Of a DNA stretch of 64,000 nucleotides, positions 56,728-64,000 are shown in pieces (the first letter of the stretch is position 1; each line of letters opens with the position of its first letter). The DNA lies in NCBI RefSeq assembly GCF_024707105.1, contig NZ_JANQAJ010000002.1:1-64000 (forward strand). The letters are read 5' to 3'. The position numbers and the translations under genes are program-made. The notes under the pieces were generated by a model that had not been told where the DNA came from, did no database searches, and saw only the letters and a list, made by a program, of their open reading frames with translations. The DNA comes from Devosia ginsengisoli. Lineage in GTDB: Bacteria > Pseudomonadota > Alphaproteobacteria > Rhizobiales > Devosiaceae.

Positions 56728-57369
56728 TTAGAACTCGATGCCCTTCTGGGCTTTCACGCCGGCACGGAAGTGGTGCTTGATTTCGGTCATTTCGGTGACG
56801 AGGTCGGCGATGTCGATGATTTCGTCCTTGGCGTTGCGGCCGGTGACGATGACATGCTTGTCGGCGGGCTTGGCCTTGAGGAACTCGACCACCTCCTCGA
56901 GCGGGAGATAGTCGTAGCGCAGGACGATGTTGAGCTCGTCGAGCAGGACCAGCTTGTAGCTGGGGTCCGAGATCAGCGCCTTGGCCTGGTCCCAGGCCTT
57001 GCGGGCGGCGGCGAGGTCGCGCTGGCGGTCGGCCACGTCCCAGGTGAAGCCTTCGCCCATGGCGTTGATGGTGACCAGCTCGGGGAATTTGTCGAGCACG
57101 TCGCGCTCGCCGGTTTCCCAGACGCCCTTGACGAATTGCACCACGCCGACTTTGAAGCCATGGCCGAGCGCCCGGAACACCATGCCGAAGGCGGCGGTGG
57201 ATTTGCCCTTGCCCTTGCCGGTATGGACGATCAGCAGGCCCTTTTCCTGGGTCTTGGTGGCGAGAATCTTGTTCCGCGCCTCGCGCTTCTTCCGCATCTT
57301 TTCGGCGTGATAGGCGTCGCGCTCCGCCTCGGTCATCAGGTCGGTCTTCTTGGCGGGCTTGTCGGTCAT
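56728..57369 (-). CDS. cobO: Cob(I)yrinic acid a,c-diamide adenosyltransferase
   Basis: This 213-residue enzyme adds the 5'-deoxyadenosyl ligand to the corrin cobalt. The P-loop VHTGKGKGKSTAAFGMVFRA and KLVLLDELNIVLRYDYLP, VIVTGRNAKDEIIDIADLVT are typical of the CobA/CobO class. The start overlaps the cobN stop by 4 bases, so it is coupled to cobN. Confidence 0.96.
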   Translation of the reverse strand: MTDKPAKKTDLMTEAERDAYHAEKMRKKREARNKILATKTQEKGLLIVHTGKGKGKSTAAFGMVFRALGHGFKVGVVQFVKGVWETGERDVLDKFPELVTINAMGEGFTWDVADRQRDLAAARKAWDQAKALISDPSYKLVLLDELNIVLRYDYLPLEEVVEFLKAKPADKHVIVTGRNAKDEIIDIADLVTEMTEIKHHFRAGVKAQKGIEF

Positions 57370-58783
57370 GGCGTGTCCTCAAGATAGGCGAAGGCGGAAT
57401 TGGAGCGCGGCACCCAGAGACCCCGCCTGATAGCATCGTTGAATTTGGCGATCAGTTCGGCATAGCCGTGGGCATTGGCGGATTTGAGCCAGTCGCGGAC
57501 GGCATCGTCCTCGACGAAGGCTTCGAAGGCCAGGTCGAAATGATGGGTCTTCACAGCGCCTGTCGTGGCGGCGAAGGCGAACATGAAATCGACGGTGGCG
57601 ATGATCTCGAAGGCGCCGCGATAGCCGTGGCGCTGCATGCCGGCGATCCATTTCGGATTGACCACGCGGGAGCGCATGACATGGGAGATTTCCTCGTCCA
57701 GCGTGCGGATCAGCGGGCGTTCGGGGCGGGAATGGTCGTTGTGATAGGCGGCGAGCTTGTGGCCGGTGAGGCTCTCGGCGGCGGCGGCGAGGCCGCCTTC
57801 GAACTGGTAGTAATTGTCGCTGTCGAGCAGGTCGTGCTCGCGATTGTCCTGATTGTGGATGACAGCGTCGATATCGCTGAGGCGCGCAGCGAAGCGGTCG
57901 CGCTCGGGGGTGCCGGCGTGCTTTGCGCCATAGGCATATTGGCCCCAATCGAGGGCGCGATTGGCGAGGTCGGCCTTGGTGGACCAGGCGCCGGAATCCA
58001 GCATGACATTGAGGCCGGCGCCATAGGTGCCGGGCTTGGAGCCGAAGATGCGGTGGCCAGCGGCGGCTTCGTCCTGGCCTGACGCGATGAGGCCAAGGGC
58101 GTCTGCGCGCATGGCGGCGGCGATGGGGTTGTCCTCGGTGGGCTCATCGAGGGCGCCGATGGCGCGGATGGCACGGTCGAACAGGGCGATCTGGGCCGGG
58201 AAGGCGTCGCGGAAGAAACCGGATATGCGCAGGGTGACGTCGACGCGGGGGCGGCCGAGTTTTGCCAGCGGAATGATCTCATAGCCGGAGACGCGGAGGG
58301 AGCCCGGGTCCCAGGTGGGGCGGGCGCCGATCAGGGCCAGGGCCTGGGCGATGTCGTCGCCGCCGGTGCGCATATTGGCCGTGCCCCAGACGGAGAGGGC
58401 GACCGAACGAAGATGATGGCCATGATCCTGCAGGTGGCGGAGGACGAGGCTTTCGGCGGACTTCTTGCCGAGCTCCCAGGCCGATGGCGTGGGCACGGCG
58501 CGGTTGTCGATGGAGTAGAAATTGCGGCCGGTGGGGAGCACGTCGAGGCGTCCGCGCGAGGGGGCGCCGGAGGGGCCGGGAGCGATGAACCTGCCATCGA
58601 GGCCGGCGAGGAGGGCCGAGATTTCGGCGGGTCCGGAGGCGGCGAGGCGGGGGCGGATGATGGACTGCACCGTTTCCAGCACAGCCGCGGTGGCGGTCCA
58701 GTCGGGGGGAGTTCGAGGGTGCCGTCGACGAGGGCGGCGGCGAGATTTTCCAAGTACTCAACCACGTCGCCCAGAGTGCGTGG

Positions 58784-58831
58784 CCCCACCCCACCCTTGA
58801 TCCCTCCCCATCGAGGGGAGGGAGACGACTG
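58784..58831. repeat. Half family B element inside cobN, in frame
   Basis: In cobN orientation the insert starts CAGTCGTCTCCCTCCCC and ends near GGGATCAAGGGTGGGG, the same end as the elements flanking mutL. It is read as SSPSPRWGGIKGGVGP between the normal segments LGTPWSGPTPTV and RTLGDVVEYLENL. Confidence 0.8.
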
Positions 58832-59861
58832 ATGGTTCGGCGGGACTGTGGGGGTTGGGCCGCTCCACGGCGTCCCGAGCTTTGCGGTCAGCGGATCGAA
58901 GACCAGCTTGAGGTCATCGGCCAGGGCGCGGATGAGGGAATTGTCCCCTGCCCCGTCGCCGCGCGGGACGCGGGCCAGGGCGACGGTGAGGTCGCGTTCG
59001 AGGGTGCCTGTTGGCGATTGGCCGAAGATGTGGAGGCCGCCGCGGATCTGGGCTTCCTTGAGGTCGCAGAGGAAGTTGTCGATCTTGATCAGGGCCTGGG
59101 TTTCGTCCTCGGGCAGACCGATATCGCGGTCCAGCCTGGTGTCGCTGACGAAATCGAGGATGCGGCGCTTGAGGTCGGTGAGGCGGCGGCGGTCCATGCC
59201 GGAGGCGGCATAGTATTCGTCGAGCAGGGCTTCGAGTTCCCTGAGGGGGCCATAGGTTTCGGCGCGGGTGAGCGGCGGCACGAGATGGTCGATGATGACC
59301 GCGCCCGTACGGCGCTTGGCCTGTGTGCCCTCACCGGGGTCGTTGACGATGAAGGGATAGAGATGCGGGAGTTGGCCCCAGAGGGCGTCGGGATAGCTGG
59401 CCTCGTCCAGCGCCGTGGCCTTGCCGGGGAGCCATTCGAGCGTGCCATGCTTGCCGTTGTGCATCAGGGCATGAGCACCAAAATCGTGGCGCAACCAGAG
59501 ATAGGCGGCGAGATAGGCGTGGGGCGGGACGAGGGCCGGATCGTGATAGGACGCGGTCTCGTCGAGCTGATAGCCGCGGGCGGGCTGGAGCAGGATGGCG
59601 ATATTGCCGAAGACGAGCGCGGGGAGGTGGAACACCTGATTTGTAATCAGGGGGTCTGGGCCTGCCTCTGTACGCACGAATGGATCGGTGGCTGGATCGC
59701 CCCAGCGGGCGGTGACTTCGGTGCGGATTTTTTCGGGCAGGGTGGCGAAGAGTTCGCGATAACGGGCGAGCGGAAGCGTGGCGGGGGATGAGCCGCGCTG
59801 GGGATTGGCGTTGGTGGGGCCGGATTGGAGGGCGTGGATCAGTTCGACCGAGGTCATTGGG

Positions 59862-60424
59862 AATGCGGCTCGCTCGACACCCCTACCCTCAATTCCTCCC
59901 CTCAAGGGGGAGGGAGGCGAAGGGAGCGCGATCGCCGGTTCCCCTCCCCCTTGAGGGGAGGGGTTAGGGGTGGGGGTGTCGGAGCCATTCAAGTGCGCTG
60001 AGATTACGGTCCATACGCCATCAGGATTGTGCATGGCTTCGTGATTGCCAATGCGCAAAACACGATAACCTGCTGACATGAGAAACCGATCGCGCGCAGC
60101 GTCATGCCGCTGAGCCGCAGGCGTTCCATGTGTATCGCCGTCCAGTTCGATGACCAGCTTAGCGCTATGGGAGGCAAAATCCGCGAAATACCGGTCGATC
60201 GGCACCTGACGGCGAAAGTGGTGCTGGGCAAACGATTCCCGCAGCATCGCCCAAAGCACGCGCTCTGGTTGGGGAGGATTCGAACGAAACGTTCGTGCTC
60301 GCTCAATATTTTTCGCGGGACGTGAGAAGCGGGTGTTGTCGTGGCCGATGCCCCAGTTTTTCTGGGCACCGGAGAGTTCGACACCCCCACCCCTAACCCC
60401 TCCCCTCAAGGGGGAGGGGGATTG
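59862..60424 (-). mobile_element. Repeat-flanked DUF559 nuclease cassette inserted in frame in cobN
   Basis: Between the cobN segments EKAGYTLSQ and SVELIHALQSGPTN lies about 560 bp of foreign sequence. Its ends are CCCCTCCCCTCAAGGGGGAGG-type palindromes (60367-60424, about 59940-59982 and about 59866-59928). Between them a full DUF559 domain (about 59990-60345, same frame as cobN) reads HHFRRQVPIDRYFADFASHS, LVIELDGDTHGTPAAQRHDA and AGYRVLRIGNHEAMHN. DUF559 has the Vsr/restriction-endonuclease fold; the Asp and Glu-x-Asp pattern needed for metal binding is present. There is no ATG before the domain in frame; only ATT or GTG could start it, so it may be made as a CobN fusion or not at all. 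Codon usage is visibly less GC-rich than cobN around it. Confidence 0.75.
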
Positions 60425-61106
60425 GCTCAGCGTGTAGCCCGCCTTTTCCAGTTCCTGCAGCATCCGTATCGTGGATTCCGGGGCGTCGTAGCCGACGCCG
60501 TTGGCGAGGCGGCCGTCGCGGATGGGGTAGTTGGCCAGGACGATGGCGAGTTTGCGGTCGGCGCGGGAGGTGGTGCGGAGGCGGGACCAGTTTCTGGCCA
60601 ACGCCACGGCGCGGGTTATGCCCGAATGGTCGGGGGTGTAGGCGGTGAGGGGGACCTGGCAGGCTTCGTGCCAGACGGCGTCGGCCTTGTGGCCGACGAT
60701 GAGGCCGCCGAGGCGCCCGTCGACTTCGGGCATGACGAGGAACATCGCCATGTCCTTGGGGGACAGGCCCTGGCTGTCGGCCAGCCATTGGGTTTCGGAG
60801 CGGCCGGACTGGATGAGCTGGATGACGGGAGCGTCACTGGTCGCGAAGGGATTGGCCTTAGCGTCGATTCTGTCGAGGCCGAGGGCGAAGCCGGTGAGGT
60901 TGAAGATGGCTGATGGCGGAAAGGCAGCGAGCGCGTTCTGCACGAAGCGGGCGCAGGGGGCTTCCTTGAGGGAGGAGACGAGGAGCGGGACCGGGGGCGA
61001 GACCCTGCGCTTCGAGTTCGGTTATGAGGGCGGCGATGGTGGCGGTGCCGGCGCCTTCGAGGGCGGCGCGGTAGAAGAGGATGGGGATGTAGGGCGGAGT
61101 CTTTGT

Positions 61107-61160
61107 GGGGTACCCCCCTCCTAGCCTCCCCCTGACAGGCGGAGGAATCCGGCTGGTGCG
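61107..61160. repeat. Half family C element inside cobN, shifting the frame
   Basis: GGGGTACCCCCCTCCTAGCC, CTGACAGGCGGAGGAATCC and GGCTGGTGC match, apart from a few bases, one arm of the element at 55843-55964. The cobN frame before it (ALHAAMPPT) differs by one from the frame after it (PPYIPILFYRAALEGAG). Confidence 0.8.
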
Positions 61161-61269
61161 TGGGCGGCATCGCGGCGTGGAGCGCGCGCAGGCCGGGTTC
61201 GTCGGTCATCCCGGTGGCTGGGTGCCAGAGGCCGAAGCGGGCGAAGGGGGTTGGCACAGGCGAAGACAA

Positions 61270-61410
61270 GACCCCCTCATCCGCCCTTCGGGCACCTTCT
61301 CCCACGAGGGGAGAAGGGGAGCCGGTGGGTGGGCTGGATTCCGCCAAAGATACCGGATCACCCTTCTCCCCTCGTGGGAGAAGGTGGCCCGAAGGGCCGG
61401 ATGAGGGGGT
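61270..61410. repeat. 141-bp palindrome inside cobN, in frame
   Basis: The left arm ACCCCCTCATCCGCCCTTCG with CCTTCTCCCACGAGGGGAGA pairs with the right arm TCTCCCCTCGTGGGAGAAGG and CGGATGAGGGGGT. The insert is 47 codons and is read within cobN as GHLLPRGEKG ... SPLVGEGARRADEG, between FHALAT and VPTPFARFGLWHP. This is a different palindrome family from A, B and C. Confidence 0.85.
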
Positions 61411-61890
61411 TGCGAGCGCGTGAAACGCCTCCAGGATCGTGTCGGCGTTGTCGGGGCCGCCTGCGGTGAAGAGGCTGTGGAGTCTCGTCCAGTCATCGGG
61501 GTGGATGGTGGAGCGGGATTGCAGGATCGGGTCGGGATTGGCGTCGCCGGGGAGCAGGACGAGCGGGATTTTGCGGTTGGCGCAGAGGGCGGTGAGTTCG
61601 TCGACGCCGTATTGGAAATAGGCGGCGCCGCCGATGAGGCGCAGGGTGACGAGGCGTGCATGCGCCACCGTCTTTTCCAGCCAGAGATCGACCGAGAGAT
61701 TGTTGGAGAGGCGCAGTGTATTGGCGAGGCGGAGTTCATCCTCCCCTGCCCGGTCGGCGGCGCCGGCCAGCATGGCCAGTTCGCTATCGGCCGAACTGGC
61801 AAAGACCAGCGCCCCGGGGCGCTGGTTGAGATCGATGGCTTCGCCTTCCTGCTGGATGGCGCCGGCCTGGGCGGAGAGGAGGTGCATGTG

Positions 61891-62946
61891 TCAGGCGGCG
61901 AGCGCCGCTGCCTTCTGCAGGCTCCGGGTGATCGCCGCACGGTCGAGCGGTTGTTCGCCGATGACGACCAACGCCGTGTCGCGGATTTCTCCATCCTTCC
62001 AGGGACGGTCGAAATAGGCGGTGACGCGCGGGCCGACGGCCTGGATGGCCAGGCGGGCGGCGGCGCCGGGCACGGCGGCGAAGCCCTTGAGGCGGAGGAC
62101 GTCGTGGTCGCGGATGGTCTGTTCGATCACGGCGAGGAGGTCGTCCTTGCTGTTCACCGAGGGGATGCGGATCGAGAAGCTGTCGAAATCGTCGTGCTCA
62201 TGGGTCTGGTCGCCATGCTCAAGCTCGTGGTGGCTGGGGCGGTTGGCGATATCGTCTTCGCTGCCCATGCCCATGCCGAGCAGGGCCGCGATATCGACAT
62301 GGCCGTTACGGGCGCGGATGAGGCCGACGCCGGGGCGCATTTCGGCGCGGAGATTGGCTTCGACCTTGTCGAGGGTCGCTTCATCGACGAGGTCGGCCTT
62401 GTTGACGACGACGAGATCGGCCACCGAAAGCTGGTCCTCGAAGAGTTCGCCCAAGGGCGTTTCGTGGTCGAGCATTTCGTCCTGGCGGCGCTGGGCATCG
62501 ACGGCGGCTTCGTCGGACGCGAACCGGCCCTCGGCCAGGGCCGAGGCGTCGGCGACGGTGACGACGCCGTCAATGGTGACCTGGGCCTTGATCTCGGGCC
62601 AATTGAAGGCCCGGATCAGCGGTTGGGGCAGAGCGAGACCCGAGGTTTCGATGACGATGTGATCGAACTTTTCCGGGCGCGCGAGGAGAGCCTGCATGGT
62701 GGGGATGAACTCGTCGGCCACGGTGCAGCAGATGCAGCCGTTGGAGAGTTCGACCATGTCCTCTTCGCGGCAGGTCTCGTCGCCGCAGCCGGCGAGAATG
62801 TCCTTGTCGACGCCGAGATCACCGAATTCGTTGATGATCAGGGCGATGCGCTTGCCCTTGGGGGCGTGCGCCAGCAGATGGCGCACGAGGGTGGTCTTGC
62901 CGGCGCCGAGGAAGCCGGTGATGACGGTGGTCGGGATCTTGCTCAT
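61891..62946 (-). CDS. cobW: Cobalamin biosynthesis GTPase CobW
   Basis: This 351-residue G3E P-loop GTPase has the Walker A VITGFLGAGKTTLVRHLLAH, the metal-binding CxCC in ELSNGCICCTVADEF, the NKAD-type guanine motif VVNKADLVDEATL and a C-terminal CobW domain, plus a His-rich stretch (HHELEHGDQTHEHDD). CobW is thought to supply cobalt for insertion by the CobNST chelatase. It lies 3 bases upstream of cobN. Confidence 0.95.
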   Translation of the reverse strand: MSKIPTTVITGFLGAGKTTLVRHLLAHAPKGKRIALIINEFGDLGVDKDILAGCGDETCREEDMVELSNGCICCTVADEFIPTMQALLARPEKFDHIVIETSGLALPQPLIRAFNWPEIKAQVTIDGVVTVADASALAEGRFASDEAAVDAQRRQDEMLDHETPLGELFEDQLSVADLVVVNKADLVDEATLDKVEANLRAEMRPGVGLIRARNGHVDIAALLGMGMGSEDDIANRPSHHELEHGDQTHEHDDFDSFSIRIPSVNSKDDLLAVIEQTIRDHDVLRLKGFAAVPGAAARLAIQAVGPRVTAYFDRPWKDGEIRDTALVVIGEQPLDRAAITRSLQKAAALAA

Positions 62947-63710
62947 GCGGTGGCTCCTGCAGGAATGGTGGCGCTTCTGCCGGCAAAGACATCGTTGAGC
63001 TTGCCGAAGATGGTGCCGAGGATGAGCCAGAAGACCAGCGAGGTGCCCAAGGTGATCGCCGCGAATTCGGTGGCGAGGTGAGCGGGGACGGCGCTCGGCT
63101 TATCGGGGGCGGCGGGCGCGCCGATGATGTGGGGGATGGCGACCAAAGCGATGGCAACGGCAAAGGCCCAGCCGGCGCGGGTCCTGGCCAGCAGCAGGCA
63201 GGCGGCGCCGGTGGCCAGCGCCGTGCCGACCCACCAGACCTGGCGGGCGAAGAGATCGGCGGCGGGCATGCCGGGCAGTTCGGGGGCGAGGCCATAGGCC
63301 GGGGCCAGCGAGAAGGTGACGAAGCCGGCAATGCCCCAGAGGAAACCATTGGCGAAGGTGATGGGCAGGCCAGCAAACATCGAGACGGCGCCGATGACCA
63401 GCGCGAAGCCGGCAGCGGCGAGGACGGTGGCGAGGGTTGTATAGGCGGTGCGCTCGAAGCCATCTGCCGGAGCCCATTCTTCGGGCTCGGCTTCGGTGGC
63501 GGCGACGGCATCATGCTCATGCTCGGGCGTGCCGGCGGCGTGGTCGTGATCGGCAGCGACGGCTTCGGCGCCGTGGCTGTGGCCGCCCTCACCCTCGAAG
63601 GTTTCGGCATGGAGAATCAGCGGGGTGACGCGGAAATGCTGGATGGCGGCCGTGATGAGGCCAGCACAAAGGGCTGCGAGAAGCGCAGCGGCAAACAGAT
63701 TGCGGATCAT
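62943..63710 (-). CDS. cbtA: CbtA family predicted cobalt transporter subunit
   Basis: This 255-residue protein has an N-terminal membrane helix, a His-rich loop (GHSHGAEAVAADHDHAAGTP) and four to five further helices (TLATVLAAAGFALVIGAVSM and others). CbtA with CbtB is a predicted cobalt uptake system found under B12 riboswitch control. The stop overlaps the cobW start by 4 bases. Confidence 0.93.
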   Translation of the reverse strand: MIRNLFAAALLAALCAGLITAAIQHFRVTPLILHAETFEGEGGHSHGAEAVAADHDHAAGTPEHEHDAVAATEAEPEEWAPADGFERTAYTTLATVLAAAGFALVIGAVSMFAGLPITFANGFLWGIAGFVTFSLAPAYGLAPELPGMPAADLFARQVWWVGTALATGAACLLLARTRAGWAFAVAIALVAIPHIIGAPAAPDKPSAVPAHLATEFAAITLGTSLVFWLILGTIFGKLNDVFAGRSATIPAGATA

Positions 63711-63734
63711 TTTTTGTCTTTCTCGAAACCTGCC

Positions 63735-63917
63735 TCAGTGGCAGGGGAAGCCCATGGCGTGGCGGGTGTCGTGGGCGCCGTTATGCAGGCGGAAATCGCC
63801 GGCAAAGCCGGTGCCGACCAGAAGGGTCAGACCAAGCAGAAGCGCCAGCGAACCGGCAATGATGCGCTGGGAAATCGAGAGAGACTGGAGACCAGTCGAG
63901 GCGGTCGTCGTATTCAT
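63735..63917 (-). CDS. cbtB: CbtB family protein, cobalt transporter small subunit
   Basis: This 60-residue protein has one membrane helix (IIAGSLALLLGLTLLVGTGF) and the His-rich C terminus RLHNGAHDTRHAMGFPCH typical of CbtB. ATG 63917 has GGAGGG about 7 bases upstream. It lies 24 bases before cbtA and is the first gene of cbtB-cbtA-cobW-cobN-cobO. Confidence 0.93.
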   Translation of the reverse strand: MNTTTASTGLQSLSISQRIIAGSLALLLGLTLLVGTGFAGDFRLHNGAHDTRHAMGFPCH

Positions 63918-63983
63918 GTGGCACCCTCCGTGCACGGAATAGAATGGGCTCTTCACCCGGCTGTTCAGTGGGACTGATCCCAA

Positions 63984-64000
63984 GGGTGTCGGCAGGTCTC
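63984..64000 (-). promoter_or_regulatory. 3' end of a cobalamin riboswitch (continues beyond window)
   Basis: On the minus strand the last bases read GAGACCTGCCGACACCC. GGAGACCTGCC is the conserved closing part of the B12 (AdoCbl) riboswitch. It lies 66 bases upstream of cbtB, the normal place for a switch that represses cobalt uptake and B12 synthesis when B12 is plentiful. Only this end is in view. Confidence 0.7.

Larger units (their letters stand above)
57366..61887 (-). pseudogene. cobN: Cobaltochelatase subunit CobN, multiply interrupted by repeats and frame breaks
   Basis: CobN is the large subunit that inserts Co2+ into hydrogenobyrinate a,c-diamide. Homology runs from MHLLSAQAGAIQQEGEAIDL (61887) to the C terminus at 57366, about 4.5 kb against about 3.8 kb for a normal gene of about 1270 codons. 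The excess is inserted sequence: 61270-61410 in frame, 61107-61160 shifting the frame, a DUF559 cassette at about 59862-60424 in frame, and 58784-58831 in frame. Single-base breaks lie in G runs at 60993-60997 and 58704-58709. Core motifs are otherwise intact (LMHNGKHGTLEWLPGKATAL, LGGLIVGHKADAVWHE). The gene is read as broken, but part of this may be sequence error. Confidence 0.88.

Noticed and set aside
60004..60390. Alternative-frame ORF of 128 codons over the DUF559 cassette
   Set aside because: The recognisable DUF559 motifs are in the cobN frame, not in this one.
59862..60424. Cassette considered as a classical insertion sequence
   Set aside because: No transposase, no clean terminal inverted repeat pair of IS type and no obvious target duplication; the palindrome-plus-DUF559 layout fits better.
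1..64000. tRNA and rRNA genes
   Set aside because: I looked for T-loop GGTTCGAAT-type and anticodon-arm patterns and saw no complete cloverleaf; a covariance scan would be decisive.

Overview
The window is a chromosomal segment of a GC-rich alphaproteobacterium. The order is almost certainly Hyphomicrobiales (Rhizobiales), and the gene content fits Devosia or a relative best (genus level is inference). Pointers are small families largely confined to that order (DUF2093, DUF4170, DUF6101, a LysR gene divergent from a DUF1127 gene), the cox order ctaC-ctaD-ctaB-coxF-ctaG-ctaE-DUF983-SURF1-thrC-M16 protease, an IalB protein, the DmeRF pair, and aerobic-type cobalamin genes (cobN, cobW, cbtAB).

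Layout. 1-5.3 kb: end of an ATP synthase subunit b gene, a terminator, then a tandem glycine riboswitch driving gcvT-gcvH-gcvPA-gcvPB. 5.3-12 kb: a frameshifted methyltransferase, a lipoprotein, a peroxiredoxin, a DsbD-alpha-like protein, YqgE and a PAS-GGDEF-EAL protein with a broken frame. 12.7-22.5 kb: leftward cytochrome aa3 oxidase operon with its assembly factors, thrC, a processing protease and an acetyltransferase. 22.8-30.3 kb: IalB, PilZ, DUF1127/LysR, xseA, DUF2093, an LpxB-related protein, DUF4170, cysQ and DUF6101. 30.5-41.2 kb: ubiA, rsmE, gshA, the Ni/Co efflux pair dmeF-dmeR with a visible operator, purD, a patatin, a GFA-like protein, tadA, mutL and an orphan HigA antitoxin. 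41.3-46.7 kb: Entner-Doudoroff entry genes zwf-pgl-edd with a sugar kinase. 46.9-64 kb: a cobalamin region with cobU/cobP, cobD, cobQ, cobB, cobA, cobK, cobE, cobO, cobN, cobW, cbtA and cbtB; a B12 riboswitch begins to show at the right edge.

Intergenic space is dominated by several families of short GC-rich palindromic elements. The most unusual locus is cobN. It carries at least four such insertions, all at places that look like inter-domain linkers: a 47-codon in-frame palindrome, a half element that shifts the frame, a 16-codon in-frame half element, and a cassette of about 560 bp in which a complete DUF559 (Vsr-like fold) nuclease domain is flanked by the same palindromes and read in frame with cobN. 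I consider this repeat-DUF559 cassette the best candidate for an undescribed mobile or selfish element. mutL is bracketed by inverted copies of one of the same repeat families.

Caution: six apparent frame breaks occur (methyltransferase, EAL protein, purD, cobB, two in cobN), five of them in runs of five or six G or C. Because purD is among them, many are probably sequence or assembly errors. Genes broken near one end are listed as CDS; genes broken in the middle are listed as pseudogene.
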